From contig CM072875.1 in assembly GCA_036937835.1 (NCBI GenBank), positions 13,281,001 through 13,345,000 on the forward strand: a stretch of DNA of 64,000 nt, given 5' to 3'. A program made the translations under genes and the position numbers. Shown here piece after piece: positions 23,801-37,400 of the stretch (its first letter is position 1; the number at the start of each line of letters is the position of its first letter). Source of the stretch: Pampus argenteus. Lineage: Eukaryota > Chordata > Actinopteri > Scombriformes > Stromateidae. The notes beneath the pieces were generated by a model. It did no database searches, had not been told where the DNA came from, and saw only the letters and a program-made list of their open reading frames with translations.

Positions 23801-26800
23801 CATGAAAGGTTTGGTCAGCACCACCTGTTTCTGTCCCACCTCTTCATATTGTTTCACTTTGTTGTTCTTGCTGCTTTTCTCCCTCACGATAAAAAAAGCC
23901 TGTCAGAAAGGGATGGCCTCAGTTTTACTGGGTCATGTGTTTGATATTATAGCATTCTGTATATTCTGTTTCTCTCTCCTCGTAAAGGACAAAGCCTCAC
24001 ATCAAACCCATGTCATATAGTTCTCAAGCACCATGCCCGTACCCATTTCCTCCTGGACAACTTTTCAGGCTAACAAAGCTTTTCTTGCTTTAAGCCCTAT
24101 TAGTATATTGGCAATCATGTTGCTTAAAACTATTGTTTCATGCCCTAAAAAAGGTAAGACCCTGAAATGTTTTGAAATATTGATATTTTATAGACATAAC
24201 ATCTGCACTTTTCATTATTCAGCCATCTGCTCAATTGATTGCACTTTTCAAAAGTTCACTCCACTGAATGGGAAAGTATATCCAAACTTATGACTGAACT
24301 TATGACAAAACATTACAGTATGACTCCTGAATCCCATCAAGAAATACTTTGTAAGCTCTTTGAACGTATCTAAATTTAATTTCCAACCCTGTATGGTTGC
24401 CAGGAGGCAGCTTCAAACATCATCAAACAAGCACAATGGGGCTTCCCCAACAAAAATATGTAAACTTTTTCTGATAGGAATTCTTTTTGATTGTTTTAAC
24501 CCTGATCACTGTGTGAGGGCTTCACACTTCAAGCTATTTGTTGACCATAAGGAGGTTTCTGTCACTGGAATTAGTCCAGGTGGATCAGTAATTCTATTAG
24601 ACATTTATCTTCCTTGGGGAGGAAACATTATATACAGGACAGCACCACTGTAATTCATCTTGCACATGCAGAGGAAGTAAACTGTTTTATGAACAAGTAA
24701 TGTTCGTGCTCATTATACACAGGGAAACCCCACAAGTCTGTTTTTAACATTCCTCAGAGCTTGTTATATAGGCTACAGTTGTGTTTGGGATAGTGTGAGT
24801 AATACTAACAAAATCGAGTATATTATTTAACAGGAAGAAACATTTAAATAATGTATCTACTTGGTCATCTGCACACACTGGCTGACACATGCTTGAACTT
24901 GTTTGCGGCTTTTAACAAATGAAAATGATTGTTTCTTCGGCACTTATTTCTCTTTTCAGTCTAAAAACACATTTGTTATTTGTGTGGTAACTTAAGATTA
25001 GCACTCTGAAAAAGCTCAAGGGTTTCAATAATATACCACCTTGAAATGGATTATATCCAAGATTGAGGACTGTTGAACGGCAGACGTAGAGGTGGGTATA
25101 TGAACATGCCGTAATAAGTCTATTAATGCTCCACACAAACATATAGTTTGAAAAAAAACAACCCTCAATATAATTCAATATTGAATATTTGGCATTTGAC
25201 CAATGCTTACTGGAAATATAAACATATTTTAGTTGATTGCCCTTTGACATTATTGATCATTCAAATGGTGGCAGCTTTATCTGCAGAAGGTAATATATGT
25301 CACGTCGATTTCTGAATCAGAACATTACATTGAGTTATGAGTGTCGCGTTGTTGTCCCTCCACATCAATTCTTTTATTGTGTGTTCGAGTCCGCTGTTAC
25401 GAAGACAAAGCTCTTCTGTCACAGCGCTGGGGTCAAGTTTGGGTGCACTTATGATCTAATATTTCCATGTTATCTCTTCAGTCATTTTCACATCAAGCAA
25501 GGCTGCCTTTTATCTCAATCATAGCTGTCATTTAGTCATTTGGTGTAAGTGCTCATTGTGTACAGGCATAGTCGTTAGTGTTCATTTTGAGACTGAAGGT
25601 TTTATTCAGTTTATATATGTTTAATAATTCATTAGTTTTAGTGAGCATAAATATGAGCCAACTATAGGCAAACCATCATCTTTACCAAGTCTATCTTTCT
25701 CTGTTCACATGATTAAAATACAGCAGTTGAACCCTGGATATTTCATGTTCTAAGACATGAGATGTTTGTTCTACGGTCTGACAGGAACACAAACACACTA
25801 CCATTTTAAGAATTATGCTGATTTCGTGAGATTAGTCTATATGTCCTCATCAAGTTTTTTTTATGCCCCAATCCTAATCTGCATTTTTTATTATTGTGTA
25901 TCTACCAATGCACAGTCTAATCCAATAATTATATTTAAATGTGCTTCTGAGACATTGAAATTACAGCTGTTGTCTACTAAATTCAGTGTGCCATCATCAT
26001 TATTATTATTATTTTAAATCCAAAGTTCCTTGTTCAAAAGTGGTATGTTGATAGGCTTAAATAATTGATATGACTGAAATAGGAATTTGACTTTTTAAAG
26101 CTAGATTTGTTTCACCAGAGACGTCTCTTCACTCTGGAGTTGTTGGAACAGAGTTTTTTTCCCGCGTGATCTTTGGCCAAGGGTTGAGACAGGCATGCAG
26201 GGAGCACACACAGCCAAGTTAAGTTTGGCCTGTCATCAAGTTGCTTGCGGATTTAAAGTTAATTAGCGACAGCTAATATCCCTGCTGCCGGTGACATGCC
26301 GGTGCCTCAGAATGTTTTATTGCCCAGGGCAGTTATGTAGACAAACATAAATGTAGTGAAACTGATTTGGAGTATTATAAAACGTAAGCACCATTGTACC
26401 CATTACAAAATATGACTAAACAAATGTTTCTATTTTCAAATTTTATTTCATGTTCCTCAAAGTGGCAACGACAAAATTAGTTAGCTCTTTAACAAATTAA
26501 AAAAAGAAGGTAAAACCCACCATACATTTAAATGTTAATATTGACTCATATGTGAATTCATGAGCAGCTCTATTGTAAAAATTGTGGTGCAGTTCTATAG
26601 CGCACCACCAGAGGGAGTGTGTCTCTAGTATGAGACTCCTGTTGCAGTATTACATAATGCAAGTCCCCAAGATGTGATTCTGCATGAGTAATCTCATCTG
26701 GAAGAGAGGAAACATGGAGGCACCCGAGTGTCTGTGTGGTTTACAAAGTTTTGAAGAGTTTCATTCATTGAGTAATATTAGCCCACCTGTTTTCCTGTGT

Positions 26801-29800
26801 CCCTTTTCTATCAACTAAAACAAAAAAAACAGCTGGTAGTTTTGGGCCTGTCACAAGGCCAAAGGTCATATTTCCAATTTGTGTATTAGTTTTTTTTTTT
26901 TTTTCTCTCCATTATTAAATACACTATGAATATTTAACCTCTCTTGTTGACCATTCCAGGATCAACATTATTATTCTTTAACTATCACCCTCGGTCCTCA
27001 TCCACTATAGTTTGTTCAATCGTGTGCTGACTCACCACCAGAATGTTAACTACTGAGAAAGGATTTTAGCTGTGCCCAGAGCAATTTCTCAGTTTATAAG
27101 GAAAGTGTGGGAGTTGTGCAGCTGAGCACGCTGTCACTCCACCTTCTCTTTCCCTCACACCCCTCCTCCTTTCTTTTCTTTCCTTCTTTTTTTTTTGCTG
27201 CCATGCAGCTGCTAGGAGACAGGAACAGCATGAGCAAACAGGTTTTCCTCTCTGTAGCTGCTTTCATCCACCCTCCTAAACCCACGCAATTTCTACCTTT
27301 TGAGATTTTTTTTTTTTCTTGAAACCAATTAACTATCATTTCTATTCGAAGCTGTTGTAATGAAGGCATGCATTGACAAAAACAGTCTGTTCTGCTGTTG
27401 ATTCACATGCCTCCGAATCTTGTGACAATCTTCCCAGTTTCTGTATTACTCTCATACACAGCCATTCTCTCTTCTCACCTAAATGTCATGAGACAATTAA
27501 TGCTCAGTGTGATTCTCATTGGTTGGTTTTGCAGTTGTTGTGTTTCACCTTTCATCAGCCCCAGTTCCTATGAAAGTTTGTAAATAAACCTACAATAAGG
27601 TGCTAATAATGGCTTTAATTCCCTTGTTCCAGTTGTAGTAAGAAAAAGAAACCTATGCGTAGACATGTTAGACTTACTGTAAAAAAAAATCTCATTTCAA
27701 AGGAAAGATACAACAGTTTAGTTATAGTAGTTTAACTATGTTTTTGTGTACTTGCATTTCAAATAACATATATGATACTCGCTGTTCTCTTACCATTAGG
27801 GAGACAGCGGAATAGGCTAGAGCCAATGGACACCATATTCGTGAAGCAAGTTAAGGAAGGTGGCCCCGCTCACGGAGCTGGGCTTTGTACAGGTAATAAT
27901 CAATCAATCGGTCTCCTTTTTATTAACCAAAACCTAAGGAGTAATGAAATTTCAACAACATAATCCTGTAAATGATGTCGTAGAGAGCAGAAGACTTCTA
28001 TTCTATTGTATTAATGTTTAAGTGTTGTAAGATAAGAAGAAAACTTTCAACAAGGCCTGGCAGAATCCCTGCTATGAGTGTGGCTGCTGCTTTCTTAAGG
28101 CAAACAGCGTACAGTCCCTTTTTTTTTTACCTCTCTCTGTTACTGATGTCATTACTACTGTTTGGTTTTTAATATTTCCTGTTAGGTGATCGCATAGTGA
28201 AGGTGAATGGAGCAAGCATCATTGGGAAAGCTTATTGTGAGGTTATATCCTTGATCCAAGACAGGTGAGGTTTCATATAAATTCTAATAGTTGATTATTG
28301 CACAGTTAGTGTATTTTCCCTGTTTTGATTCTCTTTCTGTCTCTCCACAGTGGTGACTTTCTTGAAGTTTGTGTGATGCCAAAAGATGAGGATGTACTTC
28401 AACTGGTAAGTTTCTCTTTACAGTTGTACCTTTTTTTTTATAAATTGGGTTCACTTCATATAAACAAAAAAGGAGTTTTAAAACAGAAAGCTCTCTCTTT
28501 TTCTCCAGCTCCACACACATTTCCACTACATCTGGTCTCACAGAGCTGCTCTAGTTAAAGTGTTCATGTTGGGACAGCAGTCATAAGATGCGGGCAGTCT
28601 GCCTATCCCATCAGATCTCTCTCTCTATCTATAGGCCTCCTAATCAGGCCACAGCAGCCTTTCTGTCCTCCAGAGTTGCCATTGAAATGGCCTAATTGCA
28701 GTAGTCGAGCAAGCATTATCTCGAATACACATTTATACATGTATTGTCCTGGATAAACATACACTCCCCCATTCTTACAGCTGAATTGTTTTTGACTTGC
28801 TAATAAAAAAGAGTGTATTTTCCTAAAAGTTGCATTCAAACTTAAGTCTCTATGGCATAGACCTACATTAAAACGCTCAACTGGGTAAAAGATTAATCTG
28901 GCTGCACCTCCTAGTCTTCAATGTGTTTTGGCAATATGCGTCACATGCCGAAGTACATGTGACAGCCAGTAATTTGTTACCTGTGGCAGATTGTAACTAC
29001 TGTTAAAAGAATCCAAAGATTGCCAAATTATATTTTGTTGAAGACAGAACTTCTGACTCGCCCGATTGGTGTTCGAGACAGTATATCTGATTAATGTAGT
29101 AATTAACAACCACCTGAAAGTGACTTATTTTACCCAACAAGGACATGAAGTGAAACAAATATATTCTTTGTTACCAATTCTTGTGTCATAAGATGATTGT
29201 ATAGTGGTGTGCTATTTCCATTATGACTGTCCACTTTCAGGGAAGGAGTTAGCTAATACAGTTGATGTTTGGAAATCAAACTAAGTAGATGGCTTTTTAG
29301 AGAAGTGAAAATAAGACGCGTACAATGGAAAAAATGAATCCTCACTTGTTGTCAGTGTCTTTGTCTTCCTTCCTACTAATCTTGCTCTGCCGAAAGATTG
29401 TGGTGAAAGTTTTAATTGTATTTAATGTGCACTTTGGAGCTCTTCATTAAACTTTTATGCATGCTGCAAGGAACTGTTGGCAGCTACTATGTGTTCTGCA
29501 CATTCAGGGTTACACAAAGGTGCAGTCATTTGTTCCATATCTGTAAGTGCTTTGTCAGGATGCTCAGAAACCAGGGCCTCATTGTTATCTGACAGCCTGT
29601 TTATTAATTATATAATGGAAGACTATGGCTGTTTGCTTCACTTGAAACTTCCCCCCTGTGGATTCTTTATGGGCAGATTTATTCCTCATAATTAACCTGC
29701 TAGGTAATTCAAGCAAGCTTTGTGGTAAACAGAAGGATAAATCAATATGTATTGAAATAGCAACCAATCTTCTCTCTTTACATCTCACGGCTTCCAAAAA

Positions 29801-32800
29801 ATATGTCATTTATCTAGAATATTTAAAAAGGTGGTGTAAGTGATCTTCGTTATTTAAGTCACTGAGTCAGTTAAAAATGTAATCAGACTTTGGTCACCTT
29901 TGATTTATCAATAATTATTTCTCCATTTTGATTATCAGTTCACTGTTACTCCACCCTTCCTCCCTGTTGGGTCCTCCTCCTGCCTTTTCTCTGTTTTTCC
30001 TTCCATACACATTTTTACAGTCTGCTGTATCTTACACATGTGTTGTAATGATACTGGTAACAGTATCACATGTTAAATGACCAGCAACCACAGAAAAGAA
30101 AAAAATTACTATCAGTGTAGATGGGCACATGACTGGTGAGGGCTATCCATACGAACGAGAGTAATATAAGAGATGCTAGTAGGATGACATTAAACTGTAG
30201 GAGGCAGCACACACTGACTGCTTGGAGACAGGCAGCAGTTGCTTAGCAAAGAGATGAAGAGTCTAAATTCAGGGAGCAGAAAAGGGAGGGGCTTTACACC
30301 AGCAAAGCAGAGGCTATACAGAGCAAAGAAAAAAAGAGGGAACAGCATGACTGATGAGCAGAAACCGGTGGATAAAATCAGCTGACTGCCTTGTGTTTTG
30401 AACAGGTTGATGCTAAGGGAAAAGGAGAGGGGAGTGAAGAGTGTGTGTGTGTGTGTGTGTGTGTGGAGGGGGGGGGGCTGTACCATCAGAGCTGAATGTA
30501 TAATCAGCAGCTGCTGCTTCTGTCATGTGAGCAATAGCAGAGCAAGGGAGAGAGACATAGACCGGGAGCACCTTGTTCAGTTAGTGTAATATTCTGGCTG
30601 AAGATGGATAGAACCATGGAGACTTAACAGCAGCATGAGAGGCAAGCTTCTGCTCCTGTCACCTCACCCAGGACAGACTGACACGAGCAGGTTGTAACGT
30701 GGCAACCCCTGCTACATCTACGCTTCTTCATCCCTCTACTGCTGCTGCAGCTCTAGTATATTTTTAGCATGTCAAGCGCAGGCATTGCTCTGGCTGTTTC
30801 ACATTCTCTCCTCTTTGAATTTCCAGTTTTTTTTGCTATGTGTGCATTTTGCTCTGCTGGCAGCTTTTTCTCTCTTTCTGTCTGATTTCTTAATGCTTTT
30901 GTGTTCACATGCTGTAACGGCAGCCTTTTTCTCTGGAAACCACTAATCTGGTAAGCAAACAGCACACTGGGTAGCTACTTGACATTGACATGTTGTGCTT
31001 ACTGTCTCATTTTGGATATGTCATGCATGTCAGCATCATCATTGTGGGATTGTGGTCTTCAGCTTTTACATTATTGCCGTTTAGTTGTCTGGGACACCTC
31101 TGTGTTGGTGATTCAGATGTGTAGACTGTAGAAATGGCCGATACACTGTGCCTGCAGTACCTGTTAGATTGAGCACTCAAGCTGGCATCCAGCTGGCATC
31201 TCAGTGAAGCCTCGCCCCTTCTTCATCCTCCATGCCAGATGTCATTAGTATGATAAGGGCCAATGACCTCTGCACTCTATTGCACACGAATACTTACAAA
31301 GGGAGGAACCGCCTGGCACTGATTGCTGTGGCACACACGGCATTATGTAAGATTGTAGTTAGGTAGCTGAATCAAAGTCCTCATACCTTTTTTATACACG
31401 GCTCTCATAATGAGGGACGGGAACCTCCTGTCAGTCTGAGGTGGGTAAATGGAGACACTGGTTGTCTATTTATGTCCATATCTTTATATTTTATCACATT
31501 TGTGCAAATGTTTTGAGTGTTAGAGCTCAATTGCCTTGTCTAACCTGTGTATTGATTGTTATACAATCTTGGCTGAAAATGTCACAGTACAGTATTGAGT
31601 CTAGTTCAAATAAACAGCATTTTTGGTGTTTGCAGTAGGTGTTCATTTGATTCTTATACCCCCACCCCTTCATATTGATAATATAATTTGTAGTTGTCAG
31701 AAATGCCACCATAACATGGTAGCGTACTATCATCTGCTTTTGTGCCTGGTATTGGAACAGTGAACATCACCTTGATAACTCTAAATAAGGAGCAGATGAA
31801 GACCACTGACACTCATAAATTGCTAACGCCTCCGCTCACTCATACTGCAACATGTACTGCCCACACACATGCATCCAGTAGCATTTGTAATGTCGCGCTT
31901 GACTTCTCCGTAAGCATCTAGTAGCACACTGTGGAATATTACACACATGTGCAAATGCAGCTTGTACTATATCTGTTTTAACCCTGTTTCTCACTTTGTC
32001 CTTAGGCCTACTCCCAGGATGCCTACCTCCGTGGCCACAGCAGCTACAGTGGAAACGCCTGTCACATTCCTGAACCACCCACTGTATGCTACCCCAGAGT
32101 AGACTGTAAGCCTACGGGCATGGCCCAGGCTACAGATTTAACAGGGCAGGTTTGCCGAGGGCCAGCAACACCTCCTGATCATGGGTACCGCAAGGAAATC
32201 ACCGTTCCCCCATCCCCTCCTCCTCAGTCATATCCAAAAAGCCAAATGGTGTGCTTGCGCAACGACAGTGTGAGGACTGTAGTGGTTCCTCCTGATACGG
32301 CCCATATGGGGCGCATGGGTCCAGCAAATAGAATAGATTACATGGACCCTGCCTTTGTCAGAGGGAGGCCTGGGTCATTGGCCCAGTATCCTCATCCTCG
32401 AAAGGCTGATGTCTATCCCAGTGGTCCAGCAATGGTTCCATATGGAGGCCCTGCACCTCTTTTCCCATCCAACCATCAAAATATTGATTGGCGCACTTAC
32501 CAAACGTACAGGGAATACATTGACAACAAAGGAATCCATTCCCATGGTAGTCGGACTATCCAGGAGCGGCTGGATAATCTGCGAGCTGGCAGTCAAAACG
32601 CCTTTGGAGCTACTCATCACATTCCCCGGGGAAACTGGGGCCCTAAGGGGATACGACGGAGGAGTACCTCCCATGAACGATCTTACCAAGCACCTCCACC
32701 CCACTTTCAGATTGCCCCACGCAGTGCCTCACAGGACCGCATGAGTGGTTCAGAGAGGATGGGCCAAGCCAGGAACTGGCCACCTCGCAGTGTGTCTCAA

Positions 32801-34370
32801 GATGGCCTTATGCACAAAGTCCGGGCACACTCCACAGACTATATTGACCCTGCAGAGCTGTCTCGACCTGTCGAGAGGAGAGGAGGATTTGGAAGGGCAG
32901 ACCAAGGTACAAGGCCTAGCAGACAGTCTATTCCCAGACACGCCATGGTCTACAGGCCTTCTGCTGGATACAGTGGCATGAGGGGGGCACCTAATCCTCC
33001 TCTCTACAGTAAAGGACCAGATTCTATTCAGGCTCGCTCCTCACCCATGCTCTCTGACAGATCCTCACATTTTGGAAAGAGCACAAGTGCTGAACATTCT
33101 CTTGCTGACCAAAGAGCTTTAGTCAAAGGTAACCACCCAGGCCACACAACCCAGCAAGGCCGGGGCAGGATGCGAGCTGAAACCATACAGGCTGTTGAGG
33201 CTGGCAGAGATGCAGCCTTGGTAGGACAAAGGTCCTCTTCATGCTCTACCCCGAAACAAATGCATAAGAGACCTGTCATCCTCAAACCGCACCATCTAGA
33301 TTCTCAGAGCCAGGTGAATGGACGGAGCCCTACAGAGTCTGGGGTCATTCTAAGGGAGAAGCCCCCCTCTGGCAAAAACCCCAGCCCTCTGCGGCACCCC
33401 TCCTACATCCTGGCTGTAAACGACGACGGAGCAGAGTCCACAGCAGATGTGGTGGCATGCTGGCTTCCCAATGATGCACGTCGGGAGATACACATACGTC
33501 GCCTTGGGGAACAACATCACACCTCCTGTTCCAGCAACCTGGACGAGTCTCTGGACTCCATTCCATTCATCGGTAAGAGAAAAATCAGTTGTGAGCCTTT
33601 TTGATCAAGGTTGTCATGGCAACGGCAGTAGGCAGTAGTAAAATGAGGCAGACCAGCAAAGCCGATAGTCACAGAGCTTCCATCATAGAGATGGATGGAA
33701 AACTGTTGACTGTAGTGTCTGTAAACTAACAGACCACCATTGTTTTATTGTTCAGCAGTGTATTGTTTTTTGTGGTGCCGGAGAGATGTTCAATAAATTA
33801 ATCTTCCCAGGAAGATGTTATTAATCAGGGTGGGGTGAAGGATGGCTTAAGCCTTTTTGAATATATTGTATTCTCCTCTTGATACATTGTTTTCTTGGAT
33901 TGTGTCTTTGCAGAATGGATTTCCTTATAGCTTAGTGGTCACATAATGCATTTTTTTCATCTAAAAAACTGTGTAACCACGCACATATCAAGTGTTTTTC
34001 AGGCCTCTGAATAGCAGTTACCAAAAAAGTTATAACTAATATCAGAGTATTCAGTCTTTTTGTAGTGAATCTGCTATATTTAGTACAGCAGTAAGAAAAT
34101 ATTCATAATTAATAGGAACTCTGTGTGTTTTTTGCTGTGCCTTGATGAGAACATTGCTGTAGTTACATTGCCAGAGGCAACATTGAGTATGCACATAGAA
34201 GACCTTTTAGATTTGGCAGCATATTAAATGTTCTTCAGTCTACAGTGAGATTGTAAATGTATCGAATACGTGTTGTGTAGATATCTCGCTTTGTCTGTTC
34301 CTCCAATTGTGTGTGTGTCTCTCTCTCTCTATCTGTCCATCTGTCTCTCTTTATATATTTATTATGTACA

Positions 34371-34410
<40 letters not shown>

Positions 34411-37400
34411 TATCCATCTGTCTACTCTTTGTATGATACACCATAAAGACCTAAGTCAGCACATTGTTTGTGGCTCTAACTTAAGTAAAGTTTCTCTGAT
34501 GCCTGATCTACTTATTTTTTGGAAGGACATAAGGAAACATTTTGTACTCTGCAGGTAGACTGTATATAGGAACTAGGTCATAGGCAGCGACAGCAGTGGA
34601 AGGTTTTAGTTTGACCCATGGGAGAAGAGTTAGTTTCAAAGTTGAATTTGGGTCTTTTGAAGCATATGTCTCAGATATTTTTCAGAATTTAAAAATGTCA
34701 AAAGATAAACCTTCAGAGGCTTATTTACATGTACTAGCCTATACGTCTTACAGACCAGTGACCAGAGTCAAACCTGGGTTATTTGACCAATGTTCAACCC
34801 TGCTTTTCTCATTGAACTCAGTGAACACTGGTTAATCCCAGTCATGACAGTTCAGATAGGACCTGGGTCACAACCCGGGAGAGATGCATAACAATGAGCA
34901 CAAGCAGCAAACAATTAGCAACCCGCGTGGAGTCCGACCATGGTCCAGACCCACCTCTTCAATCAGTTGTTTAATACTGGATTATATGTTGTTACTGTTT
35001 ACGGCCTTCAAGTGTAAATGTGTCTATAAGATAAAGCTTGTCGTAGATATTTTTGCCAGTTGTTGATCATTTTAAGTTTACCTGTCCTCCTTATCTTAAT
35101 TCATCTCACTTAACATGTTTGTTAAAGATCAGGTCATTGAATCTTGGGAACACATGTTGTGGTCCATGTAATGTTGGTTGTTGAGTAGGCCTGACCGGCC
35201 AGGTGCACACAAAGCAGGCAGTGACGGTGATAATGCAGTAATACCACCGTTCTGGGACTGTTGCCCTGGCTCAGGAGAACAGTGTCCTGATTGAGGAGAC
35301 TGCTGGACCACCATCAATGGCCTGTTTGAAATACCACTGGTCCAGCCCTTAGTCATGTGAGATTAGCCTTTGCTCCCATTGCCCAAATCATCATTTTATT
35401 TAACTAGCCCACAGACACATCTTTCTATCTTTCCAGTTCAGACCTACATTGCTGTGTACACATCATATCCCCTGCTTGTTATTAAGATTACATTTCTGAG
35501 AACTCAGATTTGGTCATGTAGTCTTTTTTTTTTTTTAGGGTGTAGAGAAAGATGAGTTTTAAGGTTTGGACCCTGTGGTGTAGGGATTGAAGTGTGAGAG
35601 TTGGACCCTAAGAAACTGGACATGTTTTAATGTGTGTTTGTCTGTTGTGGAAAAGTGCAGTCACTGCATACTAAAGTCGATGTCCCTTGGGTTTGTTATG
35701 CACTTGGTTTAATGCTGAATGGAGTAGAAAAGAATTACTGTGTGCTATTTTGGAAAGAATAGATTAAGATGAAAGACTACTAAATAATGTTTACCAGTGA
35801 TGGGCAGAATTTTGTTGCAGTTCTCTTTTTAACTCTTTATAAATTGTTGACATCCTTTTTTCCTTTGCCCCGTTTGAAAGTTGAGTACATGCTGGAACTA
35901 GGACAGTTGCTTTTAAATTTAGATCCAAATGCCCCTCGGCTGCAGAGAGCAGCTTTGTACTCTGAGCCGTTTCAGGCTTGAAGTGCCTGGAGTGGGTGGC
36001 ACTCATGAGTCAAGAACTTCCTTCTCTCTCCAAAAAAACCTGTCAGAAGATTATCTGTTCCCACTCTAAGCTGTATTGTGGCATGCTAGCTTCTTAATTT
36101 TGCCAGAATCCCACAGATGATCGTTGATGAAGTTGTTTTTGTTATAAAGATATTCTAAGAAATATATACCGGTAACAGAGATATTGCGTTGGTTTAATTG
36201 ATGAAACAACATACAAATAACACAAAAATTGACATGTAATATAGTTACATCTTTATTTAAAAAATATCTGTGTTTAAACTCTGTGCTCATACTGAATGTG
36301 TTATTGTTTATTAAAGATGAGCCAGTCAGCCCCAATGTCGACCGGGAAGCAGCTCCTATTCCACCTTCTGCTGTGATATCTGTTGCGCCATCAATAACTA
36401 CAGGTCCCTCCAGTCCAGGCTCACCATGCCCTCCAATTCGTCGACAGCTGTCACATGACCAAGGTAAACGGCATTGGGTTATGATGATGTCAGTCAAGTA
36501 GTGGGTTTTAGGTTGTGTCATTGAACAGCAACGTCTGGTAATGACTTGAAGTCAAATCATTTTAGCTCTAGCTCCTTTACATGCTCAGTTAATAAAAGTG
36601 AATTATCATTATATTCTGTTGAACACTTTTTTTAAAGAGTCCCTAAGAAGTGCTTTGCTGGAGTCTGAAACAGCCAGCAAAACAGAGCGGTCCAAATCCT
36701 ATGATGAGGGTCTGGATAACTACCAGGAAGAAGGGAGAGGGTACGTGTAGACTGTAGACTTGCTCTTGTTTTTTCTTATTTGTTTTGGGTTATGAGTCAC
36801 TCTGACCTTTCTGCTCTTTCATCTTTCTCCGTTTTTTTTTTTCTTGCTCCTTTTCTAGACGTTCTTCCAGTAAGCATATGCCCAGTTTCAGAGGACTGAA
36901 AAAGGTAAGTAAATATTGTATTTTTCACAACACACTACCAGGCATCCTATGATGTTAGTCCTTTATTTTGTAACAGTATGGCCCAGTACACACTGCCACA
37001 TAAGTTGTAAATTGAAATATTTGTCGACTTTATGAAAAATTTGTAGTTCTTTCTAAATTTATAGATCCAACCATTCTACCAGAAAGAGAAATCGGGTCCA
37101 ATTTTGTTTTTAGTATGACTGAGAAAGTTGCATAATAGATGGAAAAACTCCAGCAGGGACTGGACACTGGCATCACATGTAAATGTAGTGTGGATTAATC
37201 TTACTTGTATGCTGGAAAATGTGGTTATAGAACACAAAAAAGAGTAAATAAGAGCAAAATATGGAATTTGTCATGTCAGTTATACTCAGACAGACTTTGA
37301 TGCTTCCTTGATGTTGTTGGCATCCTTGGGAAGTGTTTTGAGACATAAATGCTTCAAATATTGGTATATAGTCACTTTGTTGCATGTCATCTTCTCTCAC

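Larger units (their letters stand above)
23240..28405 (+). other. arhgap21: arhgap21 exons encoding the PDZ domain
   Basis: Five exons (23240-23422, 23611-23629, 27800-27892, 28186-28264, 28351-28405) encode residues 23-165. The sequence KTVRLRRTSQGFGFTLRHF carries the GFGF carboxylate-binding loop. It is followed by RNRLEPMDTIFVKQVKEGG, GAGLCTGDRIVKVNG and a closing VCVMPKDEDVLQL. The 19-nt exon at 23611-23629 (EEGHGSG region) sits in a loop between strands. As 19 is not a multiple of three, skipping it would shift the frame. Confidence 0.93.

Noticed and set aside
32120..33604. 494-codon ORF as a single-exon gene
   Set aside because: It is the interior of the large arhgap21 exon. The frame continues upstream to 32006 and is cut by a donor after 33572.
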